Under the pieces are notes generated by a model. That model was not told where the DNA came from. It was given only the letters and a program-made list of their open reading frames with translations, and made no database searches. From the NCBI GenBank assembly GCA_021648145.1, contig JAKITI010000006.1, forward strand, positions 1 to 64,000: a stretch of 64,000 bases of DNA, in the 5' to 3' direction. Numbering within the stretch: position 1 is the first letter of the stretch; every line of letters starts with the position of its first letter. The DNA is from Gammaproteobacteria bacterium. GTDB lineage: Bacteria; Pseudomonadota; Gammaproteobacteria; JAADGQ01. The position numbers were made by a program, and so were the translations under genes. Positions 21,331 through 30,800 of this stretch are shown here, piece by piece.

Positions 21331-22731
21331 TCACCGAACCATAACAACCATTATGGAGTCTTGAATTCGACCGGCAAGTGCTTCAAGACCTTCGGGTTGG
21401 CTTGATAACTCATTAATGGTTTGCTGTTTTTCAGGCAGCTGTTCCAACAAATTATTAACGCGTTCTATTTTTACTGAAAAGCTAATATTGCCAATGGTAT
21501 TTGTTGCTCCCGTCACAGGGTCGACAAAACCCAACATAGAGGCAACCAAGCCTACGGCTTCACCACGCATATTGAGTAACGGCCCGCCACTATTTCCTGA
21601 TTGAATCGGCACACTGGTTTGATAAGCATCAGGGTTATCCTCCAAGCCATTTTCACTACTTATCAGGCCCGCAGAAAGTTTAGGTGACCTGCCAAGAACA
21701 TCAACCCGTGGGTAACCGATCGTAAATACATTTGCACCGAGGCCAGCAACATCAGATGATAACGGTAAGGCAGGAGGCAACTGTTCAGGATTATCGACAG
21801 AGAGTAGTGCAATATCATTGATTTTATCTGTTAAAGTCACTCGGGCATGAATCTCTTCTCCCTGACGATTAATGAGCATAATTTCTTTGCTATCAGCAAT
21901 CACATGATAATTGGTAACAACATGACCTGAAGCAACAGGCCACGCCGTACCGAATGAAGCACCTTCAGCGTTATCAAACGACATTGCCCGAGATACATTG
22001 GATACAGATTTTTCCAGTGCGAAAGCAAGGCTATGACCCGCTTCATGTAATGCAAGAGCATTTGAGATATGTTCGACTTTATCTGTATCACCCTGGTCAC
22101 GATAGGCGATGGTGGATTTATTCAGCCAGCGAGCAGAAATATCAATATCCTTTGATACACCTTTGCCATTAGCATACATTGAACCTAACTGATACGAAGC
22201 ATCGGCATGATTTTGCTCGGCTGCTTTTTTAAGCCATTGCAAAGCCAGCTGATTACTGACTGGAACACCGACCCCATCAAGATACATGATTCCCAGCTGA
22301 TGCTGCGCTATCGCCAGACCTTGCTGAGCTGCTGTTTGATACCAGAGAGCAGCATCGGCATAATGTTGAGGCGTACCACGACCCGTTTCATACATCATAC
22401 CCAGATTAAATTGAGCCGCTTGATTACCTTGAGTTGCAGCCGCCCGATACCACTTAACAGCCAGCGCGACATCCATCTGAACACCTTGCCCAAAATCATA
22501 AAGTGTTCCCAGGTTAAGTTGTGCCTGGGCATCTCCCTGCGCCGCTAAAGGCTGCCATATTCTTGCGGCCTCCTGATAGTCACCATATTCATACGCAGCC
22601 CATCCAAATTCAAAAGCATTCGATGTTGTTGGTGTTTTGGCACTGACTTGAAAGGAAAATGCAGCAATAATAAGTAGCGGTAATAGAAAAAACAGTTGGC
22701 GAAAAACTGAAGTGGAGCTTGTGATACTCAT
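21331..22731 (-). CDS. Secreted Sel1-repeat / trypsin-like serine protease fusion
   Basis: About 466 residues. A signal peptide (hydrophobic LLPLLIIAAFSF, cleavage after VSA) is followed by four to five Sel1 repeats at about residues 35-205, recognised by the A(A)xxG(x)AxAQxxLGxxYxxGxGV pattern. Residues about 240-440 are an S1C-like protease with the triad VVTNYHVIA (His), INDIALL (Asp) and QSGNSGGPLL (Ser). No PDZ domain is seen. Sel1 repeats bind proteins, so they probably select substrates in the periplasm. I chose ATG at 22731; ATG at 22740 is equally possible, and the TTG at 22758 is less likely. Confidence 0.85.
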   Translation of the reverse strand: MSITSSTSVFRQLFFLLPLLIIAAFSFQVSAKTPTTSNAFEFGWAAYEYGDYQEAARIWQPLAAQGDAQAQLNLGTLYDFGQGVQMDVALAVKWYRAAATQGNQAAQFNLGMMYETGRGTPQHYADAALWYQTAAQQGLAIAQHQLGIMYLDGVGVPVSNQLALQWLKKAAEQNHADASYQLGSMYANGKGVSKDIDISARWLNKSTIAYRDQGDTDKVEHISNALALHEAGHSLAFALEKSVSNVSRAMSFDNAEGASFGTAWPVASGHVVTNYHVIADSKEIMLINRQGEEIHARVTLTDKINDIALLSVDNPEQLPPALPLSSDVAGLGANVFTIGYPRVDVLGRSPKLSAGLISSENGLEDNPDAYQTSVPIQSGNSGGPLLNMRGEAVGLVASMLGFVDPVTGATNTIGNISFSVKIERVNNLLEQLPEKQQTINELSSQPEGLEALAGRIQDSIMVVMVR

Positions 22732-23022
22732 ATATTCCATACTCCATGATACGAACAAAAAATTTTGCTTTCAGGTCAGAGGCCAATCTATCTCAGTATT
22801 ATCTATAAAAAGAAAATCAGGAGCACAGTCCATACCATCTGTTTAAAAAGCTCATATTTTTTCTAGCGACTGCATTCAGCTCAACTTTAGGAATTGAGCT
22901 TGAATTGCCTTATGGAGTATTCACTATTTCGCCGTATAACGGGGCTTTCCACCCCTGAGTATCAACAACTATATTGAAGATTCACTTTCAACCAACAATA
23001 TACACACCCACCCGCATTACAT

Positions 23023-23589
23023 TTACCACGTCCAGTTGCCATGCCCAGGAATAACCACACTGTCATCATCATAATTTCCCTCGTCGGCTTTTTGATGGCA
23101 TGTATCGCAAAAACTTAATGATTTCACCTCATCATTTTCAGTGATGAGTTTATCGGGGATTTCATGATGTTTACGCTTAATGTAAGGCGTATCAATAATG
23201 CGTATGGGTGCTTCATTTTTACTCAGTGACGCAATGATTTTTTTGGAGCGTTTATATCGGGATTTGTCCGCTGAATCTGCAATCAAAATATTTAGTAGTT
23301 CAATTCGTGTTTCATCATCTAACTCTGCATTATCACCAAAATGATCTTCCAGTGCTTTAGGGTCAAGTAATTTTTTCCAGGAAGCTTCCGGTAATAAACC
23401 GGCCTGATATGGAAAGTGGCAGTCACCACACTCCTCATTATATAGCTCACTTTTCATCGGTTTAATTTCGTTGCGTGATTCCGTCGTTAACAACCAATCA
23501 AAAAAACTTTCATCATCCGCAAAGGCATTTATATTCATACCTAACCCCATGACTGCAGCCATAATCAATAGTGCCATTTTTTTAATCAT
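23023..23589 (-). CDS. dhc: Dihaem cytochrome c (DHC)
   Basis: 188 residues with a signal peptide ending NINAFA. Two haem-binding sites are visible: CGDCH near residue 55 and CDTCH near 162, with extra histidines (KRKHHEIP) between. The family (dihaem cytochrome c, found with SHP in Rhodobacter and Shewanella) is a periplasmic electron carrier thought to donate electrons to SHP. The gene is last in the four-gene minus-strand operon, 16 bp after shp, which supports the name. Confidence 0.88.
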   Translation of the reverse strand: MIKKMALLIMAAVMGLGMNINAFADDESFFDWLLTTESRNEIKPMKSELYNEECGDCHFPYQAGLLPEASWKKLLDPKALEDHFGDNAELDDETRIELLNILIADSADKSRYKRSKKIIASLSKNEAPIRIIDTPYIKRKHHEIPDKLITENDEVKSLSFCDTCHQKADEGNYDDDSVVIPGHGNWTW

Positions 23590-23605
23590 AATATTTCAGC
23601 CTTAT

Positions 23606-23998
23606 TTAGAATTGAGATAAATATTTAAGCAAATCACCTTTTTCTTGAGTGGTGCACTCGCGTCCATAAGTCCATTTACAATTGCGTTTGAACCACTTCT
23701 TAACTTTTTTTAGTTTAGTAAAGCGTTCTTTATTAGCTGAATAGGCCATTGGTTTAATAACTTTGCCACTTTTTACGTGTTTTCCGGATTGCGTAAAGTC
23801 TTTACCGTGACAAGAATTACAATTACGCTGCTTGCCTTCCACCATACGCTGCTGATTCCATAGCTCTTCGCCACGTTTCGCATCAAATACCAGGTCACCA
23901 CCCGGGTTATAATCTGTCATACGTTGCTCAACAGGGGTTGCTGCTATTACGGTGGGTGAAAGTAATAATACCGCTACAAATACTAAAATTTTATTCAC
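23606..23998 (-). CDS. shp: SHP-type monohaem cytochrome c (DUF1924)
   Basis: 130 residues. A signal peptide (cleavage after VIA) is followed by a short cytochrome with one haem site, CNSCHGKDF near residue 60. The remaining sequence GKVIKPMAYSANKERF matches the DUF1924 family that includes sphaeroides haem protein. Family members are unusual because an Asn can serve as a displaceable distal haem ligand, letting the haem bind small molecules; which Asn does so here is not proven. It sits between a small membrane gene and dhc. Confidence 0.88.
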   Translation of the reverse strand: MNKILVFVAVLLLSPTVIAATPVEQRMTDYNPGGDLVFDAKRGEELWNQQRMVEGKQRNCNSCHGKDFTQSGKHVKSGKVIKPMAYSANKERFTKLKKVKKWFKRNCKWTYGRECTTQEKGDLLKYLSQF

Positions 23999-24008
23999 TT
24001 CTATACTC

Positions 24009-24563
24009 CTACCAAGTTAATTTAATCGCCATCGCCATACTGAGCGCACCCAGAGTGCCCGGCCCACCGTGACCACCATCTTCACCACTGCTCACAGCAA
24101 CGGCATAGCCTGCGGTTCCTAAAATTCCAAGAAGCATATGCAGGTTATCAGGATCACCAAAACCACCTTTTAAACTGACATCTTCATAATGGAAAGCAAA
24201 ACCACTTAATACAGCTGCGGCTCCAAAAGCGGCGGCGGCTGTGCCAAAAAGTTCATGAGGACCCCCGGCAGTTTTAGGTGATAAACCTGTCAATACAGCA
24301 CTCACCATTGATGCGTAGCCAAGGTATTTATGCGCTTTATTCAAAGTCAGCGGACGAGATTTAAATAACGGGGGTTTTTCGCCACTATGAGCCATAGTGC
24401 CATCATCGGTATTCGTAGCCTCAAGTTGAGCGAGTTGAATATAAGATTGATATGGTTGCGTTTTAACAGACAAATCTAAAAAAATTTTGGGTCTATCTTC
24501 CTGTGCTTGAACCGAACAAATCCATCCAAACAATATGCAGTAGACCACCAAATACTTTTTCAT
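24009..24563 (-). CDS. Small four-helix membrane protein of the SHP operon, function unknown
   Basis: 184 residues: a signal peptide (cleavage after VQA), a linker of about 65 residues, then four hydrophobic segments. Histidines sit near the ends of helices (NKAHKYLGYAS, GGPHELFGT, FAFHYEDVS, PDNLHMLLG), spaced like the haem ligands of small b-type cytochromes. A haem-bearing or quinol-facing role is therefore possible but inferred. It overlaps the cytochrome b561 start region by one base and precedes shp by 10 bp, so all four proteins are probably made together. I do not recognise a named family. Confidence 0.6.
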   Translation of the reverse strand: MKKYLVVYCILFGWICSVQAQEDRPKIFLDLSVKTQPYQSYIQLAQLEATNTDDGTMAHSGEKPPLFKSRPLTLNKAHKYLGYASMVSAVLTGLSPKTAGGPHELFGTAAAAFGAAAVLSGFAFHYEDVSLKGGFGDPDNLHMLLGILGTAGYAVAVSSGEDGGHGGPGTLGALSMAMAIKLTW

Positions 24564-25162
24564 TACCTTCCTTCATGTTTATTTATCATTTTATAACCAC
24601 TGACCATCGCACGCACCAGATTCTCCTTATGTTGAACTGACGCAACAGCCACACCCACTAAATGCCCAGCAATTAACAACCATAAAATTTCAAGTGCCAC
24701 CTCATGTAACTCTTCATAGCGATAAGCCCACTGATCCCCCATACCAGACAATAAATTCAGGAGTGGCCCTTCAAATTCGATCACAGAGACAAGAATCACC
24801 CCACTCACAGACATCAACAAAAGCGCAGCCATTAGAACCAGCACCATCCAGCCACCCGCTGGGTTGTGGCCCGAGTAATGAGGGGGATTGTTTCTAAAAC
24901 TGGCTTGTAGATAAGCCCATACACTTAAAGGCGAAGCAACAAAATCGGAAAAACGTGCATGCTTGCTTCCGATAAAGCCCCACACAATACGAACGATGAG
25001 CAACAAACAGATAAAGTAGCCAATCAAAATATGAGTTTGTTGCATTCCTGACTGGCTAGTAATATAAGCCGCCACAAAAGACAGCAACATCAACCAATGA
25101 AAATAGCGCACCACTCTGTCCCACACCTTAATCTGTTTTATGCTATTTTCAGCGACCATCAT
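24563..25162 (-). CDS. Cytochrome b561-family membrane protein
   Basis: 199 residues with four membrane helices. Haem ligands are placed as in bacterial b561: RYFHWLML near residue 20, THILIGYF near 44, EELHEVAL near 152 and IAGHLVGV near 165. It probably takes electrons from quinol and passes them to periplasmic DHC and SHP. ATG at 25162, with AAGGGG 4-5 bases upstream, is a clear start. It is the first gene of the operon; the 100-bp upstream gap contains two AAGCTTAA repeats (about 25204-25222) that could be a regulatory site. Confidence 0.9.
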   Translation of the reverse strand: MMVAENSIKQIKVWDRVVRYFHWLMLLSFVAAYITSQSGMQQTHILIGYFICLLLIVRIVWGFIGSKHARFSDFVASPLSVWAYLQASFRNNPPHYSGHNPAGGWMVLVLMAALLLMSVSGVILVSVIEFEGPLLNLLSGMGDQWAYRYEELHEVALEILWLLIAGHLVGVAVASVQHKENLVRAMVSGYKMINKHEGR

Positions 25163-25262
25163 GACCCCTTTTCATAAAACCAATGATGGCAGTGTAGATA
25201 CACAAGCTTAAAAGAAGCTTAATTTTTAATAAGTCCAACAAATAAATCAGATAAACAACACA

Positions 25263-25490
25263 ATGAAATATAGATCAAACCAACGAGGCAGTGTACTCAT
25301 AATGAGTATGGCCTTGCTTCTGATTCTCACGCTTTTAAGCATAAATAGTATGACAACGGCACTACTGCAGTTAAAAATGGCTCAAAATTTTCGTAGCACA
25401 TTGGAGGCCAGTGCCATCACAACCCAACTCCCCTGTAGCAGTTCTGTTCTGCTATACTCCACGACTATTAAATGCAAAGCCAAGAAGTAA
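25263..25490 (+). pseudogene. Truncated pilX-like (type IV pilus minor pilin assembly) stub
   Basis: 75 residues. The beginning QRGSVLIMSMALLLILTLLS followed by LQLKMAQNFR matches the PilX N-terminal domain: one hydrophobic helix, then the L(Q)xxMAxNxR motif. The real family continues with an AAExAL segment and a C-terminal globular domain; here the match stops after LEA and the remaining 25 residues look random. No other pilus genes are near. It ends four bases before rsfS, and its tail covers a possible rsfS promoter (TATACT at 25453-25458). Confidence 0.65.
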
Positions 25491-25494
25491 TGTA

Positions 25495-25836
25495 ATGATC
25501 AGTCCAGAGCAATTAAAAAGTATTTCCATATCCGCCTTGGAGGATTTAAAAGGTTTAAGTATTCAAGTATTCGACGTACGTGACATCAGCAGCGTGACTG
25601 ACTTTATGATTATTGCCAGTGGCAACTCTAATCGCCAAGTCAAAGCACTGGCCAATAGTGTCGTCGTAAAAAGCAAGGAAAATGGCTGCACTCCGATTGG
25701 TGTTGAAGGCCAGCAACCTGGAAACTGGATTCTAGTTGATCTCGCTGATGTTGTTGTTCATATCATGACACCCGATATGCGTGAGTTTTACCAACTGGAA
25801 AAACTCTGGAATATTGATACTGAAGCAGCAAGTTAA
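25495..25836 (+). CDS. rsfS: Ribosomal silencing factor RsfS
   Basis: 113 residues. RsfS binds L14 on the 50S subunit and blocks joining with 30S when nutrients are scarce. Family features: SALEDLKG near residue 13, TDFMIIASGNSNRQV near 35-50, EGQQPGNWILVDLADVVVHI near 70-90, REFYQLEKLW near 95. The start is ATG at 25495; the longer frame from 25411 lacks family similarity. It is followed 3 bp later by rlmH, a conserved pair. Confidence 0.95.
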   Translation: MISPEQLKSISISALEDLKGLSIQVFDVRDISSVTDFMIIASGNSNRQVKALANSVVVKSKENGCTPIGVEGQQPGNWILVDLADVVVHIMTPDMREFYQLEKLWNIDTEAAS

Positions 25837-25839
25837 CCC

Positions 25840-26310
25840 ATGCAGATCCACCTTGTTGCAGTGGGTCAAAAAATGCCTCAATGGGTCAGTGAAGGTTACT
25901 CTGAATTTGCCAAGCGTCTCCCTCAAGAGTGCAGACTAAAACTCCACGAAATACCTGCTGGTAAACGTGGCAAAAATAGTGATATCAAGCGTATTTTACA
26001 ACGCGAAGGAGAGCGTATGCTTGCCGTGCTCCCCAAAGATTGTTTGGTCATTGCACTGGATGTTCAAGGCCAGAACTGGAGTACAGAAAAGCTTTCATCT
26101 CAAATGAACCAATGGATGCAAGGTGGGCGCGATATCGCACTCCTTGTTGGCGGCCCGGAAGGACTTGATCCATCCTGCCTGAGCCGTGCCCAGCAATCCT
26201 GGTCACTTTCACCGCTCACACTGCCCCACCCGCTCGTACGCGTTATACTTGCTGAACAAATTTATCGTGCTTGGAGCATCCTGGCCAACCACCCCTATCA
26301 TCGTGCCTGA
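25840..26310 (+). CDS. rlmH: 23S rRNA (pseudouridine1915-N3)-methyltransferase
   Basis: 156 residues. RlmH methylates pseudouridine 1915 in helix 69 of 23S rRNA on the assembled 70S ribosome. It is a small SPOUT enzyme with the SAM-binding knot at [10 protein letters not shown] near residue 103 and the C-terminal [18 protein letters not shown] plus NHPYHRA tail. All conserved residues seem present. Forms a cassette with rsfS; rng follows 54 bp later. Confidence 0.96.
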   Translation: MQIHLVAVGQKMPQWVSEGYSEFAKRLPQECRLKLHEIPAGKRGKNSDIKRILQREGERMLAVLPKDCLVIALDVQGQNWSTEKLSSQMNQWMQGGRDIALLVGGPEGLDPSCLSRAQQSWSLSPLTLPHPLVRVILAEQIYRAWSILANHPYHRA

Positions 26311-26332
26311 AAGATGGGCCCATTCAAGGAAG

Positions 26333-26359
26333 GGCAAGCTAAAAGCTTGCCGGTATAAT
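26333..26359 (+). promoter_or_regulatory. Hairpin and TATAAT just before rng
   Basis: GGCAAGCT (26333-26340) and AGCTTGCC (26344-26351) form a perfect 8-bp stem with a three-base loop. TATAAT follows at 26354-26359, only five bases before the rng ATG at 26365. If it is a real -10 box the transcript would be almost leaderless, but no good -35 is seen. The hairpin lacks a T-run, so it is not a standard terminator. It may affect rng translation. Confidence 0.35.
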
Positions 26360-26364
26360 AGAGT

Positions 26365-27822
26365 ATGAGTGAAGAGATATTAATCAACGTCACCCCCAGT
26401 GAAACACGAGTCGCTATTGTCGAAAATGGAGTCCTTCAGGAAGTGCATGTTGAGCGCAACAGTAAACGCGGCCTGGTGAGTAATATTTATTTAGGCAAAG
26501 TGTGCCGAGTTTTACCCGGTATGCAAGCTGCTTTTATTGATATTGGCCTTGAACGCTCAGCTTTTCTTCATGCATCCGATATTCGCACTTCATCCAAAGA
26601 AGATGATGAGGATAGTGAAAAACAGATTCGCTCACTACTTCACGATGGTCAAGAGCTGCTAGTGCAAGTCATTAAAGATCCACTGGGTACAAAAGGGGCT
26701 CGCTTAACCACTCACCTCTCTTTTCCATCTCGTTACCTTGTGTTGGTCCCCAATACAACAGATATTGGCATATCGCATCAAATTGAAAATGAAGATGAAC
26801 GATTGCGCCTGAAAAAAATCATTGGAGATGCAACCACAAAGAATGGACATGGCTATATTATACGCACCGCAGCTGAAGAGACTCATGAAAAAGATCTTCT
26901 GGCTGACATGTCGTTTCTCAACAGGTTATGGAACAAAGTACAAGAACGTATCAAAAATGCATCGGTCGGAATGATGGTGTATGAAGGTTTTCCGCTCGCA
27001 ATGCGCACCATGCGTGACATGGTCAATAAAGATATCGATCGGGTCCGTATTGATTCACGAGAAACACATCAAAGCGCAGCTGACTTTGCCCAAACTTTTT
27101 TACCAAATATTGTAGAGCGCATACAACATTACCCGGGGGAGCGCCCCATATTTGATATCTATTCGATAGAAGATGAAATTCAAAAAGCGCTGGAACGCCA
27201 GGTTCAACTCAAGTCCGGTGGTTATCTGGTGATTGATCAAACAGAAGCCATGACAACCATTGATGTCAACACTGGTGCTTTTGTGGGCCACAAAAACCTC
27301 AGTGAAACCATATTCAAAACCAATCTGGAGGCGGCTCACGCAGTGGCGCGTCAACTCAGACTACGTAATCTCGGCGGTATCATTATCATCGACTTTATTG
27401 ATATGAGTAAAAAAATACATAAAGAGCAGGTTTTACAAGCACTGGAAAAATACATGGCAAACAGCCATTCAAAATACAGCATCAGCACTGTTTCAGCGCT
27501 AGGGCTGGTCGAGATGACTCGCAAACGAACCCGCGAAAGCTTGGAACATATTCTATGCGAAGCTTGTCCTACCTGTAATGGCCGAGGTTCCGTAAAAACA
27601 GTTGAAACCACCTGCTATGATATTTTCCGCGAAATTATGCGTGAATCGCGCCAGTTTGATGCTCGGGAATACCTGGTTCTTGCTTGCCCTGAAGTCGTTG
27701 ATCGCTTGATTGATGAAGAATCTACTAGTGTGGCTGAGCTGGAGGAGTTCATTAGTAAACCCGTCAGGTTTCAAGTGGAAGCCACCTATACTCAAGAGCA
27801 ATTCGATATTATTTTGTTATAA
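26365..27822 (+). CDS. rng: Ribonuclease G
   Basis: 485 residues. RNase G is the RNase E relative that matures the 5' end of 16S rRNA and cleaves some mRNAs. It has the N-terminal S1 domain with GLVSNIYLGKV and AAFIDIGLERSAFLH, 5'-sensor and DNase-I-like regions, catalytic aspartates in TTIDVNTGAF near residue 300 and IIIDFIDM near 343, and the zinc-link CPTCNGRG near 403. There is no RNase E-type C-terminal scaffold. It is followed 12 bp later by yhdP, the usual order. Confidence 0.96.
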   Translation: MSEEILINVTPSETRVAIVENGVLQEVHVERNSKRGLVSNIYLGKVCRVLPGMQAAFIDIGLERSAFLHASDIRTSSKEDDEDSEKQIRSLLHDGQELLVQVIKDPLGTKGARLTTHLSFPSRYLVLVPNTTDIGISHQIENEDERLRLKKIIGDATTKNGHGYIIRTAAEETHEKDLLADMSFLNRLWNKVQERIKNASVGMMVYEGFPLAMRTMRDMVNKDIDRVRIDSRETHQSAADFAQTFLPNIVERIQHYPGERPIFDIYSIEDEIQKALERQVQLKSGGYLVIDQTEAMTTIDVNTGAFVGHKNLSETIFKTNLEAAHAVARQLRLRNLGGIIIIDFIDMSKKIHKEQVLQALEKYMANSHSKYSISTVSALGLVEMTRKRTRESLEHILCEACPTCNGRGSVKTVETTCYDIFREIMRESRQFDAREYLVLACPEVVDRLIDEESTSVAELEEFISKPVRFQVEATYTQEQFDIILL

Positions 27823-27834
27823 ACATCAATATTC

Positions 27835-30800
27835 ATGGCTCAAAAAACAGATCATAAAAAAGAAGAAAAGCCGAGTAAAGATCACTTTATAAAGCTTTGC
27901 CTATGGAACTGTTTTCACATCAGTCGCCACACATTTGTTGCTTTCATCATCATCCTGGCTGTATTCCTTAGTATTGCCCGTGTTGTTTTGCCTGAAATTG
28001 GAACCTACCGCCAGAATATTGAAACAGCCGTCAGTGAAGCACTGGAACAACCCGTACGTATCACTGAACTCAAAGCTCGCTGGTATCGCTTTGGCCCCCG
28101 TCTGGAAATCCATGGACTTGAGCTGCTTGACAGCACTGCAAAACATACACTGCTAAACTTTGAAAAAGCCCTGATCGGTTTAGACTTACTCGAATCACTG
28201 CGCCGCTGGGACATCACCTTAGACCAGCTTGACTTGTCAATTGATCAATTAGACTTGCAACGTAATAAGCAAGGAGAGTTATTACTTAAAGACTTAAATT
28301 TTACACCTGAGAAAGCGACAGACGATCAGCAGGGTGTAGAAGCCTTACGCTGGTTGCTTCGTCAGGAACACATTAATATTGAAGTTAAAAAGCTGCTCTG
28401 GACAGACCAACTGATGGAAAGCCATCAACTCACCTTTCAAGATGCACAAATTGAAACTCGAAATATTAAAGGCCACCATCAACTCACCGCAAAAATTTCA
28501 CTGCCCAACAATCTGGGTAAACAACTCTCTTTTGCACTTGATGGCACAGGTGACCTGTCAAAACTTGATCAGTGGTCTGGCCAGATCTATATTGAAGGTA
28601 CAAATATCAACCTACAAGAGTGGTTGAAAATAGCCACACCCAAACAACAGATTATGCTGGCGGGAAAAATAGACTTTAAACTATGGAGTCATTGGGAAAA
28701 ATCGACCATAACTTCAGCCACGGGCACCCTTAATGGAGAGAATATTCACCTCGACACGCCCCAAACAGATAGTAAAAACTATAAAAGAAGACCATTTTTA
28801 GCCGATCAACTTTCAGGTAATTTTGCATGGTTACGTCAAAAAGAGGGCTTTCGGGTTGATATTGATCAATTCATTCTGAAACGTAACAAACATACCTGGC
28901 CCAAGAGCCAGTTCAGCCTCAAAAAAAATAGCAGCCAACCTTCTGAGCACTACATCGCGCGAAGCTCATTTTTCCGGCTTGATGATTTACGAGATCTATT
29001 GCTGAGCAGTGGCCTGCTGGATCAAGAGTCAACAAAAAAACTAAAAAACCTACAACCTTCCGGAGCCTTTTCGAATACCTATTTACAGTACCAACAAGCT
29101 GACAAAAGCACCCCAAAAACATTTTTATTTCAATCAAAATTTAAAAACCTGACAACACGATTTAACCACCCAATCCCCGGCATCGAAAACCTCAATGGCT
29201 CCATTGTTTTAAATCAACAAGCAGGCATACTTGATATCAACAGCCACAACGTAAAACTGGATACGGGAACACTGTTTCGTGAAAAACTACCTATGGATTT
29301 ACTGAGTGGCCGTTTATACTGGGAAAAAAACATCCTCGGCTGGCGCATTCAATCGAATGACATCGTATTAAAAAATAGCGACATTACGGCTAGAGGCTCA
29401 ATGTTTCTTGAATTGCCTACAGACCACTCTCATCCATTTCTGGAAATTTTTGCAAATTTTTCAGATGGGGATGCCAAGCAAATTTCACGCTATTTACCCG
29501 TGGGCATCATGCCAGAAGATGCCGTCACATGGCTGGACAGTGCCATTATTGATGGCACTGTTACTCACGGAAGCGTTCTCTTTCACGGCCCACTCAAAGG
29601 ATTTCCATTTCGTAAAAATCAGGGTCACTTTGAGGTACGCTTTAACGCTGAAAATGCAACTCTTGATTATCTGGATCACTGGCCTCGTCTGGAAGCGCTG
29701 CAACTTGAAGCTGTATTCAAAGGCTCAGGCATGGAGATCAATACCACATCAGGTCAATTGCTCAATTCACGCTTACGTGATGTCAGCGCGCTCATCCCTG
29801 ACTTTAAAGAAAAACCACTCAATTTAACGATTAATGGTTATGTCGACGGTCCGCTCTCCGATACTTTGAAATTCCTAAAAGAGAGTCCACTCAAGGCACA
29901 GTTCGGAACTTTTGCCACAAGCAGTGAAGCGACAGGTTCAAGTCAATTGCATCTACAACTCGATCTGCCGATTGCCCCCACTGGTCATAAAGTGAATGGT
30001 GAAATTACATTCAACAACAATACATTACTGCTCGCAGAAGGCGCTGTTGACCTTGAGCAACTGCAAGGCATGCTTGTTTTTTCAGAACAAGGTATTTATT
30101 CACCTGGTATTCAGGGCCAATTGCTCGGCATGGAAACCGAACTTGTCATTCGCACTCATCACGACAATCAAAAAAATAGTATCATTCAGTTTACTGCGGA
30201 TGGCACAGTCGATGCGGTGCAACTATCAAAAATAATTCACCTTCCCGATAGCCGTTTTTTACAGGGAAAAACCGACTGGCATGCACGCTTGCAGCTCACA
30301 TCAGAAATAGGTGAAAATAAACCGCCCGATGTCAATTTACACGTTGAATCCTTATTAAAAGGGCTGGCCGTCACCTTGCCATATCCACTCAAAAAACAAG
30401 CCAATGAAGCACGAACATTTATTTTAGAAATGGGACTGTTGGGGGGCGCACTAAAAGATCCGGTCGCCCTTCGTTATGGCGAAAAAATTAATGGTATGTT
30501 TCTACGTGATACGACTCAGGACACACTCGTATGGGAACGTGGTGAACTTCGTTTAGGCGATGATTATGCCTCGCTCCCAATTGAGCCACAACTGCGTATT
30601 GTCGGCAGCTTACCAAAACTCTCTATCACTGACTGGATGAGCGTACTCCCTGAATCAACAGATCAAAAAAGTGATACCAATCTGCCTCATCACCTTGATT
30701 TACACGTTGACTCACTGGAAGCTTTTGGTCAACACTTTGAGCAATCAAGCATCTCTGTCGATAAAACAAAACAAGCCTGGCAAGTCGATATTGACAGCAC

